Positions 10,822-18,826 of a stretch of 64,000 nucleotides of DNA are shown in pieces. The notes beneath the pieces are model-generated. The model was not told where the DNA came from, ran no database searches, and saw nothing but the letters and a program-made list of their open reading frames with translations. The stretch comes from Cohnella faecalis (lineage in GTDB: Bacteria > Bacillota > Bacilli > Paenibacillales > Paenibacillaceae): NCBI RefSeq assembly GCF_003570905.1, contig NZ_QXJM01000052.1:35706-99705 (forward strand). Direction: 5' to 3'. How positions within the stretch are numbered: the stretch's first letter is position 1; each line of letters starts with the position of its first letter. The position numbers and the translations under genes are program-made.

Positions 10822-11685
10822 TTATGTTTCTTTCCATCTAAGCACGGACTGGGCGCTTTCCATCAGCGATCGGGCTTCAATGCCGTCCTCCGGGCACTCC
10901 GAGACTCCAAACCTCAGCTGCAGCTTTACGTTCGCTTCTCTGCGCGGGCGATTCATCCGCATATCCAGAAACAAGCCCGCCAATTGCTGCTGCATCTCGT
11001 CTACGACCGAGCGATCCTCTTCCGGAACGATGCAAGCCAGCATCGACTCTCCTACTTTTGCTTTCGCGCTTAGAGAATATTTCTGAAGCCATTCGGCCAG
11101 TTGGTTTAGCAGAATTGCGGCTTGGACTCCGCCGAAAATACGTTTGAATTCCTGCAGCCTTTCGACTTCGATCAGTACCAAGTGAAACTTCTGGCGGTCT
11201 CTGAGCGCCTTGATTACTTCTTCTTCCAGCTTATACAAGAAGGCAGGGCCGCTTAAGAAGCCGAAGCGTTCCTCGATCCCTAAAGCCTCATCTTGCTGGA
11301 TACCCGGCGCGTCCAGAGGATCGAGAAAAGCGAATGCCGAGTCCTCTTGCGACGTAAATCGCTCTTTGTTCATTCCTCCAAGCAAGGAGACGGCAGGGAA
11401 CGAGACGAGCCAGATCAGATCGTTCCAGTCGGCATCGACAGGCGAGGCGGCGAACCAAAGGCTATATGTAGCAAGCCCACCGTAAATCAAGACGAACCCG
11501 AGTGAAACCAGAATCGTTTCGACGGTCGGGCGGAGCAGGCCATACAAGAAGAGCAGGCCGGAAGCGGCAAGCCAGTAGCCGTTATTCGGTTCGTCCGGAA
11601 TCGTCATATAGACATACAGGGCAAGGAGCGTTAGAGCGGCCAATTGGACGAATAAGTTCGCGTAAAATCGTTCCGGGGCAGACAA
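10822..11685 (-). CDS. Membrane protein with degenerate GGDEF domain
   Basis: A 287-residue protein with about four membrane helices in residues 1-105 and a C-terminal GGDEF fold (GFLSGPAFLYKLEEE, VLIEVERLQEFKRIFGG). The catalytic GGDEF motif is replaced by GESML, so it should not make c-di-GMP. The usual allosteric RxxD site is also absent at its expected place (YSLS). It is the positional counterpart of YdaK of Bacillus subtilis and PssE of Listeria, which are membrane c-di-GMP receptors. Here direct nucleotide binding is doubtful. A structural role in the polysaccharide complex is inferred from its position in the operon. Confidence 0.75.
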   Translation of the reverse strand: MSAPERFYANLFVQLAALTLLALYVYMTIPDEPNNGYWLAASGLLFLYGLLRPTVETILVSLGFVLIYGGLATYSLWFAASPVDADWNDLIWLVSFPAVSLLGGMNKERFTSQEDSAFAFLDPLDAPGIQQDEALGIEERFGFLSGPAFLYKLEEEVIKALRDRQKFHLVLIEVERLQEFKRIFGGVQAAILLNQLAEWLQKYSLSAKAKVGESMLACIVPEEDRSVVDEMQQQLAGLFLDMRMNRPRREANVKLQLRFGVSECPEDGIEARSLMESAQSVLRWKET

Positions 11686-11727
11686 AAGGGTTCACTCCTA
11701 TCGTAACTGTTGCTCTTATTTGGGATA

Positions 11728-12756
11728 TTAACCGTTCTCGGCTCGGCCGATACTCGACTTGAGAGATTCGACTTGATCGACCAAGGGTTTGATCAGATGG
11801 GAATAGTCTTTGTCGCTGATCAGTATACCGTCGGGGCCGGCGGCGATTACGGCGTTAGGGATACCGGCGACGATAATCGGCAAATGCAGCTGATTAATGA
11901 CGTAAGTGCCGTCGCAATTGCCGTCCTTGATGACATTGCTGTCGTTATCGTGGTCGAGCAAATGAATCATTTCCGTCCAGGATCCGAGATCCGTCCATAC
12001 GCCCTCGTAACGGATGCACGCGATGCGGGTCTCGGGCTCGACAACCATATAGTCGAAGCTTATTCTTGGAATCTGATGATAGGAGCCGGTTAATTCCGTG
12101 TAATCCCATGGTTGGTTAAGACGTTTGAGAGTTTCTTCCATATAGCGGAGCCGAAACGTAAATACGCCGCCGTTCCATAGAGCTCCCTGCTCGATCAGCT
12201 CTGCCGCGGTTTCCGTTTCCGGTTTTTCGTGAAAACGGCTGACGTCGAAGGAAGAGGGATCGCCGGCAGGCGCAAAAGGAATAATGTAGCCGAACTTTTC
12301 CGACGGATAGGTGGGCCGGATTCCAATCAGCCCGAGATTGGCGCGGTCTTGCCCGATCAATCGGTCCAAATCTTCAAGCTTGTCGTAAAAGTCGGGATCC
12401 ACGTAGGCATCGACGGGCAGGACGGCAATCGTCTCGTCCGGGTTCACGCCAATGGACGAAAGATAGGAGCAGGCGACAGCTATTGCGGCGAACGTATCGC
12501 GCTGCGACGGCTCAAGAATCAAATTCGCGTCCTCGCCTAATTGTTCGGCAAGGATCGAGTGATGATGGAGCCCTGCGGCGACGAAGACGTTGTCCGTGCC
12601 GAATTTGCCGGAGAGGATGTCGTGAGTCCGTTGGATCATGGAAATCGAATGGTTATATTTACTTTTAATTACTTTCAAAAATTGCTTTGGCAACATTTCA
12701 CTGGACAAGGGCCATAATCTTTTGCCGGCGCCCCCGGATAACAATACGATTTTCAT
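11728..12756 (-). CDS. Mannose-1-phosphate guanylyltransferase-like nucleotidyltransferase
   Basis: A 342-residue single-domain sugar nucleotidyltransferase. It has the signature LSGGAGKRLWPLS at the N terminus, the lysine motif FHEKPE, and the conserved LWNGGVF and EGVWTDLGSW. These fit the ManC/RfbM branch, which makes GDP-mannose from GTP and mannose-1-phosphate. The phosphomannose isomerase domain of long ManC proteins is missing. It is first in the polysaccharide operon and would supply its activated sugar. Specificity for GDP-mannose is inferred from the family and not proven by the sequence. Confidence 0.85.
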   Translation of the reverse strand: MKIVLLSGGAGKRLWPLSSEMLPKQFLKVIKSKYNHSISMIQRTHDILSGKFGTDNVFVAAGLHHHSILAEQLGEDANLILEPSQRDTFAAIAVACSYLSSIGVNPDETIAVLPVDAYVDPDFYDKLEDLDRLIGQDRANLGLIGIRPTYPSEKFGYIIPFAPAGDPSSFDVSRFHEKPETETAAELIEQGALWNGGVFTFRLRYMEETLKRLNQPWDYTELTGSYHQIPRISFDYMVVEPETRIACIRYEGVWTDLGSWTEMIHLLDHDNDSNVIKDGNCDGTYVINQLHLPIIVAGIPNAVIAAGPDGILISDKDYSHLIKPLVDQVESLKSSIGRAENG

Positions 12757-13057
12757 CGCGTAACCCCCCTTGCAACGAAGTACGGCTTTTTAATGCGGAA
12801 CAGGGCTGCGTATCATGTCGAAATATAGGCTATTAGAACTATATTAACAAATTAGGTCTATAATACTATAACACAATTTCGAACAACTAGTTATCAATAT
12901 ATCAACGTGATCTGAACATTATCTGAACAAAATAACAGAATCAAATTAGCTATTTTCGACAAAAATTCGACAAAATACTACAAAATCTATTATGGCTTAT
13001 TAGACAACGAATCGAATGAGAAAAAGGTCGCGAATTTTGTGTCCTATTCCGGGCAGC
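12757..13057. promoter_or_regulatory. AT-rich control region with three Spo0A-type boxes
   Basis: A 300-base AT-rich stretch between the divergent polysaccharide operon and the hisS promoter, with no gene visible. It holds two perfect TGTCGAA boxes in tandem on the minus strand (TTCGACA at 12955-12961 and 12966-12972, 11 bp apart) and a third on the plus strand at 12816-12822. TGTCGAA is the known Spo0A box. A second pair of 11-bp direct repeats (ATCTGAACA at 12910 and 12921) lies next to them. Minus-strand promoter elements are only weakly suggested (TTGTTC and TATAGA-like hexamers near 12860-12890). Confidence 0.55.
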
Positions 13058-13087
13058 TTGACACTGTCGGATGTTGATCGGTACAAT
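13058..13087 (+). promoter_or_regulatory. Sigma-A promoter of hisS-aspS
   Basis: TTGACA at 13058-13063, an 18-bp spacer, then TACAAT at 13082-13087. Transcription would start near 13094, just before the T-box leader. Confidence 0.75.
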
Positions 13088-13093
13088 AGATAG

Positions 13094-13407
13094 CAATTGT
13101 ATCCTGCCCCTGATTCGATGACGGGAAAGAGTACTCCGGCTCCACGCCCCCAGAGAGGAAAGCCTTCGGCTGCAAGCTTTCCGGCGATGATCGGACGAAC
13201 GACCTCCCCGAGAACCTGACGCGAAAGGACGCGCGCGCCGTTCGGCGCAATGCGGCTCATTAGCGTATTGGCGTATACCGGGCGTTAACCGGATTAAGCT
13301 GCGGAAGCGCGTCGGCATGTCATGCGCCGTTTCCGAACACGGGTGGTACCGCGGGAGAATTAACGCTCTCGTCCCTGACGATGTTTGTTGGGGGCGGGAG
13401 CTTTTTT
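13094..13407 (+). promoter_or_regulatory. T-box leader riboswitch upstream of hisS-aspS
   Basis: It shows the T-box order: a stem I start with the K-turn/specifier-loop-like GATGACGGGAAAGAGTA (13117-13133), AGAGAGG in the distal arm (13152-13158), the conserved T-box GGGTGGTACCGCGG (13341-13354), and an intrinsic terminator (stem around GCTCTCGTCCC and GGGGGCGGGAGC, T6 at 13402-13407). Uncharged tRNA would block terminator formation and let hisS-aspS be transcribed. The likeliest specifier triplet is GAC (Asp) at 13201-13203; I see no CAC or CAT there. The TGGT bulge can pair G-U with a G73 tRNA such as tRNA-Asp but not with the C73 of tRNA-His. Confidence 0.85.
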
Positions 13408-13431
13408 ATTTGTCGGAAGAGAAGGTGAACG

Positions 13432-14724
13432 ATGATGGCTTTTCAAAAACCAAGGGGTACGCAGGATGTCCTTCCCGGCAGCTCGGGAACCTGGCAATTC
13501 GTCGAACGGACGGCCCGGGACGTTTGCCGCCGATTCGGCTTCGGTGAAATCCGCACGCCGATTTTCGAAGCGACCGAGCTATTCAAGCGCGGCGTCGGCG
13601 AGACGACGGACATCGTCGAGAAAGAAATGTACACCTTCACGGATCGCGGGGACCGCAGCATGACGCTGCGTCCCGAAGGGACGGCGGGCGTCGTCCGTTC
13701 TTATGTGGAGAACAAGCTTTACGGAGAGCCCGATCTTGCCAAGCTGTACTACATCGGCCCGATGTTCCGGTACGAGCGGGCGCAAGCCGGAAGGTACCGC
13801 CAGTTCCATCAGTTCGGGGTCGAAGCGATCGGATCGAGCGATCCCGCTCTCGATGCGGAAGTGATTGCGCTCGGCTATTCGTTCTACCGCGAGCTTGGAC
13901 TGACTGGAATAACGGTGGAGGTCAATTCGGTCGGAACGCCGGAGGTAAGAGCGGCCTTCCGCGCGAAGCTGCTCGAATTTCTGGAGCCGATGCGCGGAGA
14001 GCTGTGCGAAGATTGCCAGTCGAGAATGGACCGCAATCCGCTTCGCGTGCTCGACTGCAAGGTCGACCAGGCGAAGTTCGAAGGGGCTCCGTCCATTCTG
14101 GACAGTCTGGACGAGGAATGCGAAAGGCATTTCGCAGCGGTCAAGGAGCACCTCGATGCGGCGAATATTCCTTATCTCGTCAATCCGCGCATGGTGCGCG
14201 GGCTCGATTACTACACGCACACGGCTTTCGAATACAAGGCGCAGGGCATTGGCTCGATCGACACGATCGGCGGGGGCGGGCGTTATAACGGCCTGGTCGC
14301 GGAAATCGGCGGAGACGACCGTCCGGGCGTCGGTCTTGGACTCGGTCTAGAACGCACGCTGCTGCTGCTTGAGAGCCAAGGAGTCAAGCCGAATGTCGAG
14401 GCGGGCGTCGATTTGTTCGTTATTCCGCTCGGCGAACGGGCGGAGAAGGCGGTCACCGGCATCGTGCAGCAGCTTCGGCTGGAGGGCATAGCGGTCGAAC
14501 GCGATTATCAAGGACGCAAGCTGAAGACGCAGTTCAAAGCCGCAGAGCGCGCAGGCGCCGCGTTCACGGTCGTCATCGGAGACGATGAGCTGGACAAAGG
14601 CGAGGTCGCGCTGAAGCCGCTGAAAGAAACGGCGTCGGGAGAGCAGCGGCTCGTGCCGATTGCCGAGCTTGCCCGGACGATTCGCATTTCTATACAAGAT
14701 GAAAAGGGGAACAACAACCAATGA
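13432..14724 (+). CDS. hisS: Histidyl-tRNA synthetase
   Basis: Class II synthetase that charges tRNA-His. The 430-residue length is normal. I see the start motif PRGTQDVLPG, motif 2 (YERAQAGRYRQFHQ), the histidine-binding GLDYYTHTAFE, a motif 3 region (GVGLGLGLERTLLL) and the C-terminal anticodon-binding domain. The start is one of two adjacent ATGs (13432 or 13435) behind GAAGGTG. Its stop overlaps the aspS ATG, so the two are translationally coupled. Control by the T-box leader upstream is expected. Confidence 0.97.
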   Translation: MMAFQKPRGTQDVLPGSSGTWQFVERTARDVCRRFGFGEIRTPIFEATELFKRGVGETTDIVEKEMYTFTDRGDRSMTLRPEGTAGVVRSYVENKLYGEPDLAKLYYIGPMFRYERAQAGRYRQFHQFGVEAIGSSDPALDAEVIALGYSFYRELGLTGITVEVNSVGTPEVRAAFRAKLLEFLEPMRGELCEDCQSRMDRNPLRVLDCKVDQAKFEGAPSILDSLDEECERHFAAVKEHLDAANIPYLVNPRMVRGLDYYTHTAFEYKAQGIGSIDTIGGGGRYNGLVAEIGGDDRPGVGLGLGLERTLLLLESQGVKPNVEAGVDLFVIPLGERAEKAVTGIVQQLRLEGIAVERDYQGRKLKTQFKAAERAGAAFTVVIGDDELDKGEVALKPLKETASGEQRLVPIAELARTIRISIQDEKGNNNQ

Positions 14725-16568
14725 TGCTCAAAAACCATGATTGCGGAACGCTTGGACAACAAAACGTCGGGGAAACCGTCGTCCTTAACGGATGGGTGCA
14801 AGGCTGGCGCGACTTCGGAGGCATTCTGTTCATCGACTTGCGCGACCGCACCGGCATCGTGCAAATCGTCTTCAACCCGGCCTTCTCGGGGCAGGCGCTT
14901 GATCTCGGCGCCCGCGCCCGCAACGAATACGTCCTCGCGGTCAAAGGCGTTGTCGTCGGACGCGATCCGGAGACGTACAACCCGAACATCGCCACCGGTG
15001 AAATCGAGCTGCAGGTGCACGAGGTGGAAATCATCAACTCCGCGAAGACGCCTCCGTTCCCGATCGAGGACGGCGTCGAAGTCGATGAATCGCTTCGCCT
15101 GAAATACCGTTATCTGGATTTGCGTCGTCCGGAAATGCAAAAGACGCTGCGCTTGCGCTCGAAAGCGACCAAGGTGTTCCGCGATTTCCTCGACGAGAAC
15201 GATTTTATCGACGTTGAGACTCCGATCCTGACGAAGAGCTCACCGGAAGGCGCGCGAGACTACCTTGTACCGAGCCGCGTGCACCCGGGCGAATTTTTCG
15301 CTTTGCCGCAATCGCCGCAGCTGTTCAAGCAGTTGCTGATGGTCGGCGGTCTTGAGCGTTACTACCAAGTCGCCCGCTGCTTCCGCGACGAAGACCTTCG
15401 CGCGGACCGTCAGCCGGAATTCACGCAGGTCGACATCGAGACGTCGTTCCTGACTCAGGATCAACTGCTTGCCATGATGGAGAGCTTGATGGCGAGATTG
15501 TTCCGCGAAACGATCGGCGTCGAAATTCCGACTCCGTTCCAACGTCTCACTTACAACGATGCCATTCATAAATACGGCTCCGACAAGCCGGATCTTCGTT
15601 TCGGACTCGAAATCGAAGACGTAACCGATATCGTCAAGAACAGCGACGTGAAAGTGTTCGCATCCGTTGCTTCGTCCGGCGGCGTCGTGAAGGCTCTTAA
15701 CGCCAAGGGCTGCGCAAGCTGGAGCCGCAAGGAGCTGGACGACCTGCAGCCGTTCGCGACCCGTTACGGCGGCAAAGGAATAGCTTGGATTACCGTCAAG
15801 GAAGGCGAATGGCGCGGTCCGATCGTCAAGTTCTTCAAGCCGGAGGAAATCGCGGCACTGACCGAGAAGCTCGGAGTAGAGGAAGGCGACTTGCTCTGCT
15901 TCTCCGCGGACAAGCTGAAGACGGCTGCCGACGTGATGGGCAACCTGCGTTTGAAGGTCGGCCGCGAGCTTGGCCTGATCGACAACAGCGCGTTCAAATT
16001 TCTGTGGGTCGTCGACTTCCCGCTGCTCGGCTACGACGAGGAAGCGAAGCGCTGGGTTGCCGAACATCACCCGTTCACCCGTCCGCGCGACGAGGATTTG
16101 GAACTGTTCGCGACCGACCCGGGCGCGATTCGCGCGCAAGCTTACGATATCGTGCTTAACGGCTACGAGGTCGGCGGCGGCTCGATGCGTATTTACCGCC
16201 GCGAAGTGCAAGAGCAAATGTTCTCCGCGCTTGGCTTTACGCAGGAGGAAGCGAAGAAGCAGTTCGGCTACTTCATGGACGCGTTCGAATACGGTACGCC
16301 TCCGCACGGAGGCATCGCGTTCGGCCTCGACCGTCTGATCATGCTGCTCACTGGCCGAACAAACCTTCGCGAGACGATCGCTTTCCCGAAAACCGCGAGC
16401 GCGACGGATTTGCTATGCGACGCTCCGTCGGCGGTCTTCGATCGTCAGCTTGACGATCTGCACATCCGCCTGTCGGCCAAGGCGATCGCTGCGCAAACCA
16501 AACCGAACGCATCCCAAGAGGGAGCCCCGCAGGATTCGCAGAACGCCGAACCCGCGGCGCAGTCTTAA
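14721..16568 (+). CDS. aspS: Aspartyl-tRNA synthetase
   Basis: Class II synthetase of the bacterial type: N-terminal OB-fold anticodon-binding domain, catalytic core with motif 2 (FRDEDLRADRQPEFTQ), the bacterial GAD insertion, and motif 3 (GIAFGLDRLIMLL). At 615 residues it is slightly long because of a Gln/Ala/Pro/Ser-rich tail of about 25 residues with no obvious role. Overlap ATGA with hisS. The archaeal-type discrimination between AspRS and non-discriminating forms was not resolved from sequence. Confidence 0.97.
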   Translation: MMLKNHDCGTLGQQNVGETVVLNGWVQGWRDFGGILFIDLRDRTGIVQIVFNPAFSGQALDLGARARNEYVLAVKGVVVGRDPETYNPNIATGEIELQVHEVEIINSAKTPPFPIEDGVEVDESLRLKYRYLDLRRPEMQKTLRLRSKATKVFRDFLDENDFIDVETPILTKSSPEGARDYLVPSRVHPGEFFALPQSPQLFKQLLMVGGLERYYQVARCFRDEDLRADRQPEFTQVDIETSFLTQDQLLAMMESLMARLFRETIGVEIPTPFQRLTYNDAIHKYGSDKPDLRFGLEIEDVTDIVKNSDVKVFASVASSGGVVKALNAKGCASWSRKELDDLQPFATRYGGKGIAWITVKEGEWRGPIVKFFKPEEIAALTEKLGVEEGDLLCFSADKLKTAADVMGNLRLKVGRELGLIDNSAFKFLWVVDFPLLGYDEEAKRWVAEHHPFTRPRDEDLELFATDPGAIRAQAYDIVLNGYEVGGGSMRIYRREVQEQMFSALGFTQEEAKKQFGYFMDAFEYGTPPHGGIAFGLDRLIMLLTGRTNLRETIAFPKTASATDLLCDAPSAVFDRQLDDLHIRLSAKAIAAQTKPNASQEGAPQDSQNAEPAAQS

Positions 16569-16595
16569 TACGCCAAAAGGAGCGTCGATGCGAAG

Positions 16596-17345
16596 ATGCT
16601 GCATCCATTTTCCCGCACGGAGCTTGCGATAGGCCCCGAAGGGATTGAGAAGTTGAAAGGGAGTACCGTCGCCGTTCTCGGAATCGGCGGCGTCGGCTCC
16701 ATCGCCGCTGAGGCGCTTGCCCGTTCCGGCGTCGGCCGGCTGATCTTGATCGACAAGGACGTCGTCGACATTACGAACATCAACCGGCAGATTCATGCGC
16801 TGACGACGACGGTCGGCCAGCCGAAGGCGGATCTGATGCGCGACCGGATCAAGCTGATCAACCCGGAATGCGACGCGATTTCGCTTCGGATGTTCTATAC
16901 CGAGGAGACGTATGAGGAGCTGTTCAAGTATCCGCTCGATTATGTGCTCGACGCCTCGGACACCATTTCGTACAAAATCCATCTGATCAAGGAATGCTTG
17001 CGCCGCGGAATTCCGCTTATTTCCAGCATGGGAGCGGCTAACAAGATGGATCCCACTCGCTTTCAAGTGGCGGATATTTCGAAAACAAGCGTCGATCCTA
17101 TCGCTCGGGTCATTCGGCAAAAGCTTCGCAAGGAAGGCATCAAGAAGGGCGTCAAGGTCGTCTTCTCGACCGAAGACCCGATGAAGCCGCGCGAGGACGT
17201 CACTCAGCGGATCGTTCCGGATACCGCTCCGAAGGACATCCGCAAGGCGCAGCAGCCGCCGTCCAGCAATGCGTTCGTGCCGCCGGTCGCCGGTCTGATC
17301 ATGGTTAGCGTCGCGGTCAAAGAGCTGGTAGAGCGAGGGAGCTGA
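16596..17345 (+). CDS. tcdA: tRNA threonylcarbamoyladenosine dehydratase
   Basis: A 249-residue E1-like (ThiF/HesA) enzyme that uses ATP to cyclise the t6A modification of tRNA position 37 to ct6A. It has the adenylate-binding GIGGVGSIAAE, the metal/ATP region DVVDITNINRQIHAL and the substrate-side DASDTISYK. The 3' region has the family's conserved PPSSNAFVPPVAG. It directly follows two tRNA synthetase genes, which fits a tRNA-related operon. Confidence 0.9.
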   Translation: MLHPFSRTELAIGPEGIEKLKGSTVAVLGIGGVGSIAAEALARSGVGRLILIDKDVVDITNINRQIHALTTTVGQPKADLMRDRIKLINPECDAISLRMFYTEETYEELFKYPLDYVLDASDTISYKIHLIKECLRRGIPLISSMGAANKMDPTRFQVADISKTSVDPIARVIRQKLRKEGIKKGVKVVFSTEDPMKPREDVTQRIVPDTAPKDIRKAQQPPSSNAFVPPVAGLIMVSVAVKELVERGS

Positions 17346-17350
17346 TTCGG

Positions 17351-18007
17351 ATGGATGAGGCGCTGGTCAAAAAGCTGAAGCTGCCGCATGGAGGCCATAT
17401 CGCGATTGTGCAGCCGCCCGAAGGGTATTTGGCTTCGCTCGGCTTGTCGCCGGAGGAAACGAGGCTGGACGTAGCGCGAGTCGGCGAGTACGATTTCGTG
17501 CAGCTGTTCGCCTACGGCTCCGGGGACGTGGAACGGCTCGGGCCCGCCGCCGCAAGAGCGGTTAAGCCGGGCGGCTTGCTGTGGGTGTGCTACCCGAAGG
17601 GAACTTCCGCCATCAAGGCGGACATCAACCGCGATCGGGGCTGGGGCCCTCTGGCCGAGGCGGGCTTCGAGGGAGTTGCCCTCGTTTCCTTGGACGAGAC
17701 GTGGTCGTCCATGCGGTTTCGTCCGGCATCGGGCAAGCCTCGCGTCACCCCTGCGGAGCGCAAAGCCGCTGTCGCCGGGGAGCCATCCGCCTCCGAAGGC
17801 GTCTTGGACACGCCGGAGGATTTGCTGGCCGAGCTGATCAAGCATCCGGAGCAGGCCGCTTTGTTCGAGAAGCTTGCGCCTTCCCATAAGAAGGAGTACG
17901 TCCGCTGGATCGTAGAAGCGAAGAAAGCCGAAACGCGGGCTTCAAGGATCGGAAAAGCGATCGAGAAGCTCAGCCAAGGGCTCAAGCGTCCATCCGACAA
18001 GATCTGA
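17351..18007 (+). CDS. DUF3052-like protein with C-terminal YdeI/OmpD-associated domain
   Basis: 218 residues. The N-terminal half resembles DUF3052 proteins (VKPGGLLWVCYPKG, residues ~70-85). The C-terminal half ends in the YdeI/OmpD-associated motif (LAPSHKKEYVRWIVEAKK, then regular Arg/Lys-rich helices). The molecular function of both parts is unknown. The ATG lies 5 nt after the tcdA stop with GAGGGAG upstream, so it is probably co-transcribed. A terminator follows at 18025. Confidence 0.75.
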   Translation: MDEALVKKLKLPHGGHIAIVQPPEGYLASLGLSPEETRLDVARVGEYDFVQLFAYGSGDVERLGPAAARAVKPGGLLWVCYPKGTSAIKADINRDRGWGPLAEAGFEGVALVSLDETWSSMRFRPASGKPRVTPAERKAAVAGEPSASEGVLDTPEDLLAELIKHPEQAALFEKLAPSHKKEYVRWIVEAKKAETRASRIGKAIEKLSQGLKRPSDKI

Positions 18008-18024
18008 TTCTCCCATGCATCGCA

Positions 18025-18073
18025 GAAAGCCCGTCAAGTCCTTAGTGGACATGGCGGGCTTTCGCCCTTTTTT
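18025..18073 (+). terminator. Rho-independent terminator after the tRNA operon
   Basis: A GAAAGCCCG / CGGGCTTTC outer stem with a smaller GTCC/GGAC inner stem, followed by CGCCCTTTTTT. It separates the hisS-aspS-tcdA unit from the His-rich gene. Confidence 0.7.
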
Positions 18074-18155
18074 CAGGGATGCCTGCACCTGTCTCTATCC
18101 GCGAAAGACCCGCCTACATAGACTGAATCATCTTCGCAAAGGAGGCGTTGCCCTG

Positions 18156-18665
18156 TTGAGCATCAAACTGCAATCGACCAAACGCTGCTCTTGCCATCAT
18201 CCCCCCAAAAAAAGACGCCGCAAACGTCGCCATAACACGTATCAAGGCAATACCGTCACTTCACCCGCAGAAACGGTGTATCCTCCGGGAGCGGGCGGAA
18301 CCGGCGATTGGGTCGACGGTTTTGGAGGACTTGGATTGGGAGACCTGGGCGGCAGCTGGCCTGCCGGAGAGGGAGAGAATACCTACGCGGCTAATCCGGT
18401 CGATCATCGTACGGCCGGCCGCCACCATACGGGAGGCCATCACCGCACGGGAGGGCATCATCGCACGGGAGGCCATCACCGCACGGGAGGCCATCATCGC
18501 ACGGAAGGACATCACCGCACGGCAGGGCACCATACGGCGGGACATCGTACGGCCGGCTATGAGACGGAGCATCGTACGCAGGGTTATGTGGCGGGCCGTC
18601 TGGCCGTTCCGCGTAAGCGGTCGAAGCCGGCAAGCAAGAAATGCGGCTGCAAAGGCCGCAAGTAA
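18156..18665 (+). CDS. His/Gly/Thr-rich repeat protein, possible spore coat protein
   Basis: A 169-residue low-complexity protein with a very basic N terminus (KKRRRKRR), a Gly/Pro/Trp-rich middle, then six-residue repeats of the form GGHHRT (residues ~90-125) and a Lys/Cys end (CGCKGRK). The start is the TTG at 18156, about 10 nt after AAAGGAGG; no ATG fits. It lies just upstream of a CotH-family kinase gene. Known CotH proteins phosphorylate the repetitive coat proteins CotB and CotG, and cotG is a neighbour of cotH in Bacillus. I infer a CotG-like role, with the repeat Thr residues as possible targets, but there is no sequence homology that proves it. Confidence 0.65.
   Translation: MSIKLQSTKRCSCHHPPKKRRRKRRHNTYQGNTVTSPAETVYPPGAGGTGDWVDGFGGLGLGDLGGSWPAGEGENTYAANPVDHRTAGRHHTGGHHRTGGHHRTGGHHRTGGHHRTEGHHRTAGHHTAGHRTAGYETEHRTQGYVAGRLAVPRKRSKPASKKCGCKGRK
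18432..18521 (+). repeat. 18-bp tandem coding repeat (five units)
   Basis: Five consecutive 18-bp units encoding GGHHRT (the fifth is EGHHRT). Copies start at 18432, 18450, 18468, 18486 and 18504 and differ mainly at third codon positions (CAT/CAC, GGC/GGG), so the peptide is kept more strictly than the DNA. Shorter degenerate copies continue to about 18590. Confidence 0.85.
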
Positions 18666-18680
18666 AAGGCCGCACGAACG

Positions 18681-18728
18681 GCAGCCTTCAGGGAGCGATC
18701 GATTCGATCCCGGAGGCTGCTTTCTTTT
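18681..18728 (+). terminator. Rho-independent terminator
   Basis: The stem GCAGCCTTCAGGGA pairs with TCCCGGAGGCTGC around a short inner loop, followed by TTTCTTTT. It lies after the His-rich gene and implies that cotH has its own promoter or relies on readthrough. Confidence 0.75.
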
Positions 18729-18826
18729 GCGTTCGTTGCGGGACGATCGCCGTTTCCTTGCCTGCCGGATAGCATACGTTACGGATACGCGGCACAGCCG
18801 ATCAAGGAAGCGAGGCGGACGACGGA

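Noticed and set aside
18107..18125. Sigma-K promoter for the His-rich gene (CATA at 18117)
   Set aside because: The -10 has CATAGACTG instead of CATAnnnTA and the -35 AC is not at the right distance.
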